Assembly (NCBI GenBank): GCA_036375895.1
Contig: DASVBJ010000276.1
Span: forward strand, 1-8,096
DNA: 8,096 bases
Reading direction: 5' to 3'
Source of the DNA: DASVBJ01 sp036375895
Lineage (GTDB): Bacteria; Actinomycetota; Actinomycetes; JACCUZ01
Positions 1 through 6,351 of the stretch are shown here, in pieces. Numbering within the stretch: the stretch's first letter is position 1; each line of letters opens with the position of its first letter. The notes under the pieces were generated by a model, which had not been told where the DNA came from, made no database searches, and saw nothing but the letters and a program-made list of their open reading frames with translations. The position numbers were made by a program, and so were the translations under genes.

Positions 1-1
1 C

Positions 2-583
2 CATCCCAACGAGGTGCACGCGGTCGCGGACGACGCGTGGGACGCGATCGCGGCGTTGGCGAAGGAGCCGAAGGTCGTCGCCGTCGGTGAGACCGGGCTC
101 GACCACTTCCGCACCGGTGAGGACGGATGGCGGCGACAGGAGGAGTCGTTCCGGCGACACATCGCGATCGCGAAGGAGACCGGTAAGGCGCTCGTCATCC
201 ACGACCGCGACGCGCACGACGACGTGCTGCGCGTGCTCGAGGACGCCGGGCCGCCGGAGCGCGTCGTCTTCCACTGCTTCTCCGGTGACGCCGCCATGGC
301 CCGGCACTGCGCGGAGCGGGGATGGTGGCTGTCCTTCGCGGGGACGGTGACCTTCAAGAACGCCCAGGGCCTGCGGGACGCGCTGGTCGACACGCCGCTC
401 GACCGGGTGCTCGTGGAGACCGACGCGCCGTACCTCGCACCGGTGCCCTACCGGGGCCGGCCCAACGCGTCGTACCTCATCCCGGTGACCCTGCGCGCGA
501 TGGCCGAGGTCAAGGCGGTGGCGGTCGACGACCTCGCTGCGGCGGTGGCCCGGAACACGGAGCAGGCCTTCGGCCGCTGGTGA
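2..583 (+). CDS. tatD: TatD-family metal-dependent hydrolase, 3' part
   Basis: TatD-type TIM-barrel amidohydrolase-superfamily nuclease; family members are divalent-metal-dependent DNases or phosphoesterases in the cytoplasm. The gene is cut by the window start: the frame is already open at base 2 and reads H-P-N-E, the conserved GxHPN segment, so the GTG at 14 is internal. Visible landmarks are the metal-ligand motif GETGLD (86–103), the IHDRD segment (197–211), FHCFSG (269–286) with its metal-binding His, and the C-terminal ETDAPYL signature (416–436) with the catalytic Asp. About 194 codons remain, so roughly the first quarter to third (including the HxH metal motif) lies upstream. The position just before rpf is the usual actinobacterial arrangement. 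Family assignment is secure; the exact substrate is not known from sequence. Confidence 0.95.
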   Translation, partial: HPNEVHAVADDAWDAIAALAKEPKVVAVGETGLDHFRTGEDGWRRQEESFRRHIAIAKETGKALVIHDRDAHDDVLRVLEDAGPPERVVFHCFSGDAAMARHCAERGWWLSFAGTVTFKNAQGLRDALVDTPLDRVLVETDAPYLAPVPYRGRPNASYLIPVTLRAMAEVKAVAVDDLAAAVARNTEQAFGRW

Positions 584-602
584 CGGTGCGCGCCTGGTCG
601 GA

Positions 603-626
603 CACCCCATGCGTCCGTTCGGGGTG
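603..626 (+). terminator. Candidate weak terminator hairpin after tatD
   Basis: A perfect 6-bp inverted repeat CACCCC (603–608) / GGGGTG (621–626) encloses a 12-base loop and begins 20 bases after the tatD stop. Only a short T tract follows (TTT at 632–634), so it would be a poor intrinsic terminator. It sits just upstream of the proposed rpf promoter, which is where a boundary between the two transcription units would be expected. Confidence 0.3.
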
Positions 627-632
627 GGCGGT

Positions 633-662
633 TTGACCTAGACCTGGTGGGATCGTTACCGT
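633..662 (+). promoter_or_regulatory. Candidate sigma-A-type promoter of rpf
   Basis: TTGACC (633–638) matches the -35 consensus at 5 of 6 positions. It is followed after 18 bases by TACCGT (657–662), which fits the actinobacterial -10 pattern TANNNT. Transcription would start near 669–670 and give a leader of about 153 bases before the preferred rpf start at 823. The assignment rests on motif matching only. Confidence 0.5.
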
Positions 663-669
663 CCGGGGG

Positions 670-822
670 TTGTCTCCCGGGACGCCGTCCCGGGGGCCAC
701 GACCGCCGGGATCGGGTAGTCCCGGCAGCGACTCGGGGCGCCCGGACGGGCGTGTGGCTCTCTGTCCGGTGCGCCCTCTGTGCTGCCGACCCGTGCCCGG
801 GACCGACGAGGTCTGGAGCGCC
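670..822 (+). promoter_or_regulatory. Highly structured 5' leader of rpf (putative RNA switch)
   Basis: Three strong hairpins are packed between the proposed transcription start and the rpf start codon. Hairpin 1 is CCCGGGAC (676–683) / GTCCCGGG (687–694) with a 3-base loop, extendable by a G-T and a C-G pair. Hairpin 2 is GCCGGGA (705–711) / TCCCGGC (720–726). Hairpin 3 pairs 736–747 with 764–776, twelve base pairs with one bulged T at 770 and a 16-base loop. A second CCCGGGAC copy at 796–803, close to the start codon, can also pair with 687–694, so exclusive folds are possible. Actinobacterial rpf genes are often preceded by regulatory RNA, notably c-di-AMP (ydaO-type) riboswitches, but I do not find that class's conserved core convincingly here. 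There is no U-rich tract, so control of translation or Rho access is easier to imagine than intrinsic termination. A regulatory role is inference. Confidence 0.45.
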
Positions 823-1917
823 GTGCGCCGGAGTCTCCTCGCGCTGGTTGTGCAGGCGTTCGTCGTGACGTGCCTCGTGGCCGGCACGACAGCCTTCGTG
901 ACGTTCGACAAGACCGTGACCCTGTCGGTCGACGGCGAGCGCCACGAGATCCGCAGCTTCGCCAGGACCGTGGGCGACGTCCTCGACAGCGAGGGCATCA
1001 CGGTCGGCATCCACGACCTCGTCTCACCGCTGCCCGGCCGCCGGCTCGAGAGCGGCGACAAGATCGTCGTGCGGTACGGCCGGCCCGTCGAGCTGACCGT
1101 CGACGGGCAGACGCGAACGGTGTGGACGACCGCGCGCAAGGTCGACGAGGCACTCATGATGTTCGGCATCCGCGCCGACGGTGCCTACCTCTCCGCGTCC
1201 CGCTCGACCCGCATCAACCGCAGCGGCATGAACCTCTACGTGCGGCTGCCCCACGACCTGACCATCCTCGCCGACGGCAAGCGGCACGAGCTCACCACGA
1301 CCGCGTTGACGGTCCGCGAGGCGCTCGCCGAGGCCAAGGTCACGGTGCGCGCGCACGACCGCGTCTCCGCCGGCCTCGCGTCCTACCCGATGGACGAGCA
1401 GGTCATCGCCGTGACGCGGGTCGACGGCAAGAAGGTCGTCGAGGAGAAGGCCGTGCCCTTCAAGACCGTCACCAAGAAGTCGGCCGCGCTGTACAAGGGC
1501 GTCACGAAGGTCGAGACCCGGGGCAAGGTCGGCGTGCGGGTGCGGACGTTCTCCGAGACCTACGTCAACGGCAAGCTCTCGAGCCGCAAGCTGGTGAGCG
1601 ACAAGCTGACCGTCAAGCCGGTGACCGAGGTCGTGCTGGTGGGCACCAAGCCCAAGCCGGAGAACAGCCCCTCCGCCGACGGGCTCAACTGGGCGGCGCT
1701 CGCCGACTGCGAGTCGGGCGGCAACCCCGACGCCTACAACCCGTCGGGTCCGTACTACGGCCTCTACCAGTTCAGCGAGAGCACGTGGCACTCGGTGGGC
1801 GGCTCGGGCGTCCCGACGGACTACGGCTCAGCGGAGCAGACCTACCGCGCCCAGCTCCTGTACAAGCGCAGCGGCGCCGGGCAGTGGCCGGTGTGCGGCA
1901 AGTACCTGTTCACGTGA
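823..1917 (+). CDS. rpfB: Resuscitation-promoting factor, RpfB type
   Basis: Cell-surface muralytic (lytic-transglycosylase-like) enzyme that cleaves peptidoglycan and stimulates regrowth of dormant actinobacterial cells. From the GTG at 823 the product is 364 residues, close to M. tuberculosis RpfB (about 362). Domain order: short basic N-terminus and a hydrophobic export/anchor segment (about 5–26); three DUF348 repeats (about 30–70, 87–128, 145–185), each with a V-D-G or A-D-G turn; a G5 domain (about 195–275); a short Lys/Pro linker; and the C-terminal Rpf catalytic domain (288–364). The catalytic Glu is E297 in D-C-E-S-G-G. C296 and C358 are placed to form the conserved disulfide. The frame is open back to a TTG at 670, but those extra 51 residues are Pro/Arg/Gly-rich, would put the export signal internally and overlap the structured leader, so I prefer GTG 823. 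GGAG at 815–818 and GAGG at 808–811 are possible ribosome sites. Probably first gene of an operon with rsmA. Confidence 0.93.
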   Translation: MRRSLLALVVQAFVVTCLVAGTTAFVTFDKTVTLSVDGERHEIRSFARTVGDVLDSEGITVGIHDLVSPLPGRRLESGDKIVVRYGRPVELTVDGQTRTVWTTARKVDEALMMFGIRADGAYLSASRSTRINRSGMNLYVRLPHDLTILADGKRHELTTTALTVREALAEAKVTVRAHDRVSAGLASYPMDEQVIAVTRVDGKKVVEEKAVPFKTVTKKSAALYKGVTKVETRGKVGVRVRTFSETYVNGKLSSRKLVSDKLTVKPVTEVVLVGTKPKPENSPSADGLNWAALADCESGGNPDAYNPSGPYYGLYQFSESTWHSVGGSGVPTDYGSAEQTYRAQLLYKRSGAGQWPVCGKYLFT

Positions 1918-1927
1918 CCGGGCGCGC

Positions 1928-2842
1928 TTGACCGAGCCACCCGCCGGCAGCGACTCGCCCGGGGTCCTGCTCGGGCCGGCCGACGTGCGTGAGCTCGCCG
2001 CCCGGCTCGGCATCCGCCCGACCAAGCAGCTCGGGCAGAACTTCGTCGTCGACGCCAACACGGTGCGGCGCATCGTGCGCACCGCCGGGCTCGCGCCCGA
2101 CGACGTCGTGGTCGAGGTCGGTCCCGGCCTGGGGTCGCTGACGCTAGGGCTGCTCGAGGTCTGCTCGCGCGTGGTGGCCGTGGAGCTCGACGCGGTGCTC
2201 GCGGGGGCGCTCGCCCCCACGGTGGCGGCCCGCGCCCCGGCGTACGCCTCCCGGCTCGAGGTCGTGCACGCGGACGCCGCACGGGTGCAGAGCCTGCCCG
2301 GCCCGCCGCCCACCGCGCTCGTCGCCAACCTGCCGTACAACGTCGCCGTGCCGGTCCTGCTGCACCTGCTCGACCGGTTCCCGTCGCTGGGCAAGGGGCT
2401 GGTGATGGTGCAGGCCGAGGTGGCCGAGCGGCTGGCCGCCGCCCCCGGTTCGAGGATCTACGGGGTGCCGTCGGTGAAGGCCGCCTGGTACGCCGAGGTG
2501 CGCCGCGCGGGCACCGTCGGGCGCACCGTGTTCTGGCCCGCACCCAACGTCGACTCGGGGCTGGTCGCACTGCGGCGCCGTGAGCCGCCGCCGACGACCG
2601 CGACCCGCGAGCAGGTCTTCGCGCTGGTGGACGCGGCCTTCGCCCAGCGGCGCAAGACGTTGCGGGCGGCGCTGGCCGGTTGGGCCGGGTCGCCCGCGGC
2701 GGCCGAGACCGCGCTGCGCGCGGCCGGCATCGACCCGCGGGCTCGCGGCGAGGCGCTCGGCGTAGCCGAGTTCGCCCGCCTCGCCGAGCACCGGCCTGTC
2801 GGCGGCGCCCCGGCGGGCAGGCGGCCGGCGGACCTAGGGTGA
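1928..2842 (+). CDS. rsmA: 16S rRNA (adenine1518-N6/adenine1519-N6)-dimethyltransferase
   Basis: RsmA/KsgA dimethylates two adjacent adenines in the helix 45 loop of 16S rRNA with S-adenosylmethionine, a late check on 30S maturation; loss gives kasugamycin resistance in model bacteria. The 304-residue product shows the family landmarks in order: K-Q-L-G-Q-N-F (33–39), SAM motif E-V-G-P-G-L-G (63–69), ribose-binding acidic residue E86 in V-A-V-E-L-D, adenine-side D116, catalytic N-L-P-Y (134–137), and F-W-P-A-P-N-V-D-S (202–210) leading to the C-terminal helical rRNA-binding part. The start is a TTG 10 bases after the rpf stop with no clear Shine-Dalgarno sequence. It is chosen because the residues after it (L-L-G-P-A-D-V-R-E-L-A) are part of the conserved N-terminus; a GTG at 1985 would remove them. 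The short spacing suggests co-transcription and translational coupling with rpf. Confidence 0.96.
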   Translation: MTEPPAGSDSPGVLLGPADVRELAARLGIRPTKQLGQNFVVDANTVRRIVRTAGLAPDDVVVEVGPGLGSLTLGLLEVCSRVVAVELDAVLAGALAPTVAARAPAYASRLEVVHADAARVQSLPGPPPTALVANLPYNVAVPVLLHLLDRFPSLGKGLVMVQAEVAERLAAAPGSRIYGVPSVKAAWYAEVRRAGTVGRTVFWPAPNVDSGLVALRRREPPPTTATREQVFALVDAAFAQRRKTLRAALAGWAGSPAAAETALRAAGIDPRARGEALGVAEFARLAEHRPVGGAPAGRRPADLG

Positions 2843-2847
2843 CCGGC

Positions 2848-3762
2848 ATGGCGTCGGTGACCGCGCGGGCCCCCGCGAAGATCAACCTTCAGCTCGCCGT
2901 CGGCGCCGTCCGGGCCGACGGCTTCCACGAGCTGGCCACGGTCTTCCACGCCGTCTCGCTCTACGACGACGTCACGGTGACCGACGCCGACGAGCTGGTG
3001 GTGACCGTCGAGGCGGAGTCGGGCGTCACCGTCGACGACGTGCCCCAGGACTCGTCCAACCTCGCGGCGCGCGCGGCCCTGCTGCTGGCGGAGCACACCG
3101 GGGTCGAGCCGGACGTCCACGTGCACGTCACGAAGGGCATTCCGGTCGCCGGCGGCATGGCTGGCGGCAGCGCCGACGCCGCGGCCGCGCTCGTGGCCTG
3201 CGACGCCTTGTGGGGCACCGGGCTCAGCCGCCCCGAGCTGCACGAGCTCGCCGGGAGGCTCGGCAGCGACGTGCCGTTCGCCCTGATGGGCGGCACCGCC
3301 ATCGGTCTCGGCCGCGGGGAGATGCTGACACCCGCGCTCGGGCGGGGACGCTTCGAGTGGGTGCTGGCGTTCGCCGACGACGGCCTGTCGACCCCGAAGG
3401 TCTACGCCGAGTGCGACCGGCTGCGGCACGGCCGGGTGCTGCCGGAGCCGCGGGTGTCCGACACGCTGATGGCGGCGCTTCGGTCCGGCGATGCGGCCAA
3501 GCTCGGCCGGGCCCTGCGCAACGACCTCCAGGCGGCGGCCTGCAGCCTGCGGCCGAGCCTGCACCAGACGCTGGCGATCGGGGAGGAGTACGGCGCGCTG
3601 GGCGCGCTCGTGTCCGGCAGCGGCCCGACGGTCGCCTTCCTGGCCCGTGACAGCGAGCACGCCCTCGACCTGGCCGTTGCGCTCACGACAAGCGCCGCCT
3701 GCCGCACCGTCAAGCGGGCGCACGGACCGGTCGCGGGAGTCCGGATCGTCGAGGGCGGTTGA
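2848..3762 (+). CDS. ispE: 4-diphosphocytidyl-2-C-methyl-D-erythritol kinase
   Basis: IspE phosphorylates the 2-hydroxyl of CDP-methylerythritol, the fourth step of the MEP route to isoprenoids (quinones, polyprenyl-phosphate carriers of wall synthesis). It is a cytoplasmic GHMP-superfamily kinase. The 304-residue product has the N-terminal A-P-A-K-I-N-L motif with catalytic K11, the ATP-binding Gly-rich loop A-G-G-M-A-G-G-S-A-D-A-A (101–112), catalytic D141 in L-G-S-D-V-P-F, and the third GHMP motif S-G-S-G-P-T (256–261). The ATG at 2848 is 5 bases after the rsmA stop, with AGGG at 2836–2839 as ribosome site. An in-frame GTG at 2839 would overlap the rsmA stop as GTGA and add only three residues; either start implies coupling to rsmA. 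Length is normal for the family. Confidence 0.96.
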   Translation: MASVTARAPAKINLQLAVGAVRADGFHELATVFHAVSLYDDVTVTDADELVVTVEAESGVTVDDVPQDSSNLAARAALLLAEHTGVEPDVHVHVTKGIPVAGGMAGGSADAAAALVACDALWGTGLSRPELHELAGRLGSDVPFALMGGTAIGLGRGEMLTPALGRGRFEWVLAFADDGLSTPKVYAECDRLRHGRVLPEPRVSDTLMAALRSGDAAKLGRALRNDLQAAACSLRPSLHQTLAIGEEYGALGALVSGSGPTVAFLARDSEHALDLAVALTTSAACRTVKRAHGPVAGVRIVEGG

Positions 3763-5577
3763 GTGGCCCGCAACCTGGTCAACCTGGAGGGCGTCGAGAA
3801 GGGCTACGGCACCCGCACGCTGCTCGACGGGGTCTCGCTCGGGGTCGCCGAGGGCGAGCGTGTCGGCGTCGTCGGGCGCAACGGCGACGGCAAGTCGACG
3901 TTGCTGCGCCTGCTGGTGGCGGCCGAGCCGCCGGACAGCGGCCGGGTGACCCACGCCAGCGGGCTGCGGGTGGGCACGGTCGGCCAGCGGGACGACCTCG
4001 ACCCGACAGCCACCGTGCGCGACCTCGTGGTCGGCGGCGGGCCGGCGCACCACTGGGCCGCCGAGGCCCGGGTGCGCGAGGTGCTGGCCGGCTTGTTCGG
4101 TGACCGCGCGTCCCTCGACGACATGCTCGACCGCCCGGTCGGCCCGCTCTCGGGCGGCGAGCGTCGCCGGGTCGCGCTGGCGCGGGCCCTTGTCGGCGCG
4201 CACGACCTGCTGGTCCTCGACGAGCCGACCAACCACCTGGACGTGGAGGGCATCGACTGGCTCGCCCGGCACCTGGCGGCCCGGCGGGAGGCGCTCGTGG
4301 TCGTGACGCACGACCGGTGGTTCCTCGACGCGGTGTGCACGAGCACCTGGGAGGTCGAGGGGGGCCGGGTGCGCGCCTACGAGGGCGGCTACTCGGCGTA
4401 CGTCCTGGCCCGGGCCGAGCGGGCCCGCGTCCAGGCGGCCACCGACGCGCGCCGGGCCAACCTGCTCCGCAAGGAGCTGGCCTGGCTCCGGCGCGGGCCG
4501 CCCGCCCGGACCAGCAAGCCGCGCTTCCGCATCGACGCGGCCAACGCGCTGATCGCGGAGGAGCCGCCGGCGCGCGACCGGGTCGAGCTGCTGCGGTTCG
4601 CGAGCGCCCGGCTCGGCAAGTCGGTCTACGACGTGCACGACGCGACGCTCGAGGTCGGCAGCAGGGTGCTGCTCGACCACCTGACGTGGCAGCTGGGGCC
4701 CGGTGACCGGGTCGGTGTCGCCGGTGTCAACGGCTCGGGCAAGACCTCGCTGCTGAGGCTGCTCCTGGGGTCGCTGCCCCCGGCGCGGGGCAGCGTCGCG
4801 CGCGGCGTGACGGTCCGCCCGGCGTACCTCTCCCAGGAGGTCGGCGAGCTCGACCCGTCGCTCCGGGTGCTCGAGGCGGTCGAGGCGGTGCGCCGCGTGG
4901 TGGACCTGGGCAAGGGGCGGCAGCTGACGGCCTCGCAGCTGTGCGAGCGGTTCGGTTTCGCCGGCGACCGCCAGTGGACCCCCGTCGCCGACCTCTCGGG
5001 AGGCGAACGGCGCCGGCTGCAGCTGCTGCGGCTGCTGATGGACGAGCCCAACGTGCTGCTGCTCGACGAGCCGACCAACGACCTCGACATCGACACGCTG
5101 ACCGCGCTGGAGGACCTGCTCGACGGCTGGCCGGGGACGCTGCTCGTCGTGTCGCACGACCGGTACTTCCTCGAGCGGGTCTGCGACCGCATGGTCGCGC
5201 TGCTCGGCGACGGGTCGCTGCGGGACCTGCCGGGGGGCGTGGACGAGTACCTCAGGCTGCGCCGGGAGCGGGCGGCGGCGCAGGGCGTCGCGGGCTCGGC
5301 CGCGGGCGGCGTGGCCACGGGTGGCGCGGCCGCGGGTGGCGCGGCCGCCGGCCCGTCGGACGCGGCGGCGGCCCGGGCCGCGCGCAAGGAGCTCGCCCGC
5401 GTCGACCGGTCGCTGGACAAGCTGCGTGACCGCGAGGCCCGGCTGCACGAGCAGATGGCCGCGGCGGCCACCGACCACGAGCGCATCCTCGAGCTGGACG
5501 CCTCGCTGCGCGCCCTGCTGGCCGAGCGTGAGGCGCTGGAGGAGCGGTGGCTCGACCTCGCGGAACGAGCCGACTGA
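3763..5577 (+). CDS. ABC-F family ATP-binding protein (Uup/EttA-like)
   Basis: Soluble protein with two tandem ABC ATPase domains and no membrane segments, so not a transporter by itself. ABC-F proteins generally act on ribosomes (translation factor or antibiotic-target protection); the exact role here is unknown. NBD1 (about 1–210): Walker A G-R-N-G-D-G-K-S-T (38–46), signature L-S-G-G-E (129–133), Walker B with catalytic E154, switch H183. A charged helical interdomain linker (about 210–285) follows. NBD2 (about 286–500): Walker A G-V-N-G-S-G-K-T (321–328), signature 411–415, catalytic E436, switch H465. Then an Ala/Gly-rich spacer (505–535) and a C-terminal predicted coiled coil (about 536–603), reminiscent of the Uup C-terminal domain. 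Both sites look catalytically intact. NBD1 lacks a long arm insertion of the EttA sort. The GTG start abuts the ispE stop directly, with AGGGCGG (3752–3758) as ribosome site, so it is very likely the last gene of the rpf operon. Confidence 0.92.
   Translation: MARNLVNLEGVEKGYGTRTLLDGVSLGVAEGERVGVVGRNGDGKSTLLRLLVAAEPPDSGRVTHASGLRVGTVGQRDDLDPTATVRDLVVGGGPAHHWAAEARVREVLAGLFGDRASLDDMLDRPVGPLSGGERRRVALARALVGAHDLLVLDEPTNHLDVEGIDWLARHLAARREALVVVTHDRWFLDAVCTSTWEVEGGRVRAYEGGYSAYVLARAERARVQAATDARRANLLRKELAWLRRGPPARTSKPRFRIDAANALIAEEPPARDRVELLRFASARLGKSVYDVHDATLEVGSRVLLDHLTWQLGPGDRVGVAGVNGSGKTSLLRLLLGSLPPARGSVARGVTVRPAYLSQEVGELDPSLRVLEAVEAVRRVVDLGKGRQLTASQLCERFGFAGDRQWTPVADLSGGERRRLQLLRLLMDEPNVLLLDEPTNDLDIDTLTALEDLLDGWPGTLLVVSHDRYFLERVCDRMVALLGDGSLRDLPGGVDEYLRLRRERAAAQGVAGSAAGGVATGGAAAGGAAAGPSDAAAARAARKELARVDRSLDKLRDREARLHEQMAAAATDHERILELDASLRALLAEREALEERWLDLAERAD
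5291..5347 (+). repeat. Short imperfect tandem repeat inside the ABC-F gene
   Basis: Two perfect head-to-tail copies of the 15-mer CGGGTGGCGCGGCCG (5318–5332 and 5333–5347) are preceded by a copy with three mismatches (5303–5317) and a 12-base variant (5291–5302). The unit is a multiple of three and encodes an Ala/Gly-rich spacer between the second ATPase domain and the C-terminal coiled coil, so changes in copy number would keep the frame. Confidence 0.85.
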
Positions 5578-5598
5578 CGGTCCGGGAGCGGATACCCT
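5570..5598 (+). promoter_or_regulatory. Candidate promoter of the ComB-like gene, leaderless geometry
   Basis: TACCCT (5593–5598) fits the actinobacterial -10 pattern TANNNT and ends 7 bases before the ATG at 5606, so transcription would begin at or next to the A of the start codon. CCGACT (5570–5575), 17 bases upstream, matches the -35 consensus only at G-A-C. No Shine-Dalgarno sequence lies at normal distance from the ATG (the nearest GGAG is at 5585–5588, 17 bases away). The promoter overlaps the last codons of the ABC-F gene. Confidence 0.45.
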
Positions 5599-5605
5599 CG
5601 CGCAC

Positions 5606-6298
5606 ATGTCCGTCGAGCTGGAGTGGGGGCCGATCGGCGCCAAGGTCCTCGCCGAGCAGTGCGACGTCATCGTGGTGGTCGACGTGCTGTCCTTCTCGAC
5701 CTCGGTGACGGTGGCGGTCGAGCGCGGCGTGAAGGTGTGGCCGCACACCGGCGGGGAGAACGCCGTGGAGCTGGCCCGCCAGATCGGCGCCGTGCTGGCC
5801 GGGAGCCGCTCGTCGCACGAGGGGCCGACGCTGTCGCCGGCCAGCCTGCTCGACCTCGGACCGGACACCCGACTCGTGCTGCCCTCGCCGAACGGCTCGT
5901 CGATCGCGCACGCCGCGGTCAACAGCGGTCGTCCGCTGGTCGCGGGCTGCCTGCGCAACGCGGCGGCGGTGGCCCGCCACATCCGCGGCTACGGTCGCAT
6001 CGGGCTGGTGCCGGCCGGCGAGCGCTGGCCCGACGGCTCGCTCCGGCCGGCCTACGAGGACCTGGTGGGAGCCGGCGCGGTCGTCGACCGCTTGCTCGGG
6101 CAGGACCCCGGTGTGCAGCTCGCGCCGGAGGCCGAGGCGGCCGTCGCGTCGTTCCGCGCGTTGCGTCCGCTCGAGCAGTGCACGTCGGGCCGGGAGCTGG
6201 TCGGCAAGGGCTTCCTCGACGACGTGTGCGTGGCGGGCGCGGTCGACGCGTCGAGCACGGTGCCGGTCCTCGTCGACGGCCGCTTCGTCCCGGCCTGA
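5606..6298 (+). CDS. ComB-like protein, 2-phosphosulfolactate phosphatase family
   Basis: Member of the ComB family, named for a Mg-dependent acid phosphatase that converts 2-phosphosulfolactate to sulfolactate in coenzyme M biosynthesis of methanogens. The 230-residue product (family members are about this long) shows the conserved stretch V-D-V-L-S-F-S-T-S (25–33), P-S-P-N-G-S (94–99), A-G-C-L-R-N-A (113–119), the P-A-G-E-R-W-x-D-G block (136–144) followed by E-D-L-x-G-A-G (151–157), and a conserved C-terminal block K-G-F-L-D-D-V (201–207). There is no signal peptide or membrane segment. The ATG at 5606 is the only sensible start; the open frame further upstream overlaps the ABC-F gene. Actinobacteria are not expected to make coenzyme M, so the true substrate is uncertain (another phospho-hydroxy acid is one possibility). 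It lies 28 bases after the ABC-F stop but probably has its own promoter. Confidence 0.85.
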   Translation: MSVELEWGPIGAKVLAEQCDVIVVVDVLSFSTSVTVAVERGVKVWPHTGGENAVELARQIGAVLAGSRSSHEGPTLSPASLLDLGPDTRLVLPSPNGSSIAHAAVNSGRPLVAGCLRNAAAVARHIRGYGRIGLVPAGERWPDGSLRPAYEDLVGAGAVVDRLLGQDPGVQLAPEAEAAVASFRALRPLEQCTSGRELVGKGFLDDVCVAGAVDASSTVPVLVDGRFVPA

Positions 6299-6304
6299 CG
6301 GCGC

Positions 6305-6342
6305 CGGGCGGTTCCGCTCGCTCGCCGTCGCCCGCCGTCTTT
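6305..6342. terminator. Candidate weak terminator between convergent genes
   Basis: The 53-base gap between the ComB-like gene and the marR stop contains CGGGCG (6305–6310) and its complement CGCCCG (6329–6334), followed by CCGTCTTT (6335–6342). The stem is short, the 18-base loop is long and the T tract is poor, so this is only a weak candidate. The convergent layout still requires some termination for both genes here. Confidence 0.25.
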
Positions 6343-6351
6343 GTGCCGCGG

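Noticed and set aside
584..822. A classical c-di-AMP (ydaO/yuaA) riboswitch before rpf.
   Set aside because: The stretch CCCGGCAGCGACTCGGGGCG (722–741) faintly recalls the conserved 3' core, but the GGTGAATC-type and GAACCCG-type core segments are not present, and the region folds readily into simple hairpins. A covariance-model search would settle it.
780..1931. Plus-strand open frame of 383 codons overlapping rpf in another frame.
   Set aside because: Translation is Arg/Gly-rich and featureless, whereas the rpf frame encodes signal segment, DUF348, G5 and catalytic domain throughout.
2458..5982. Very long open frame on the minus strand (1174 codons) opposite rsmA, ispE and the ABC-F gene.
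   Set aside because: It is antisense to three unmistakable conserved genes, its translation is Arg/Pro/Gln/His-rich without recognisable domains, and long antisense frames are expected where third positions are almost all G or C.
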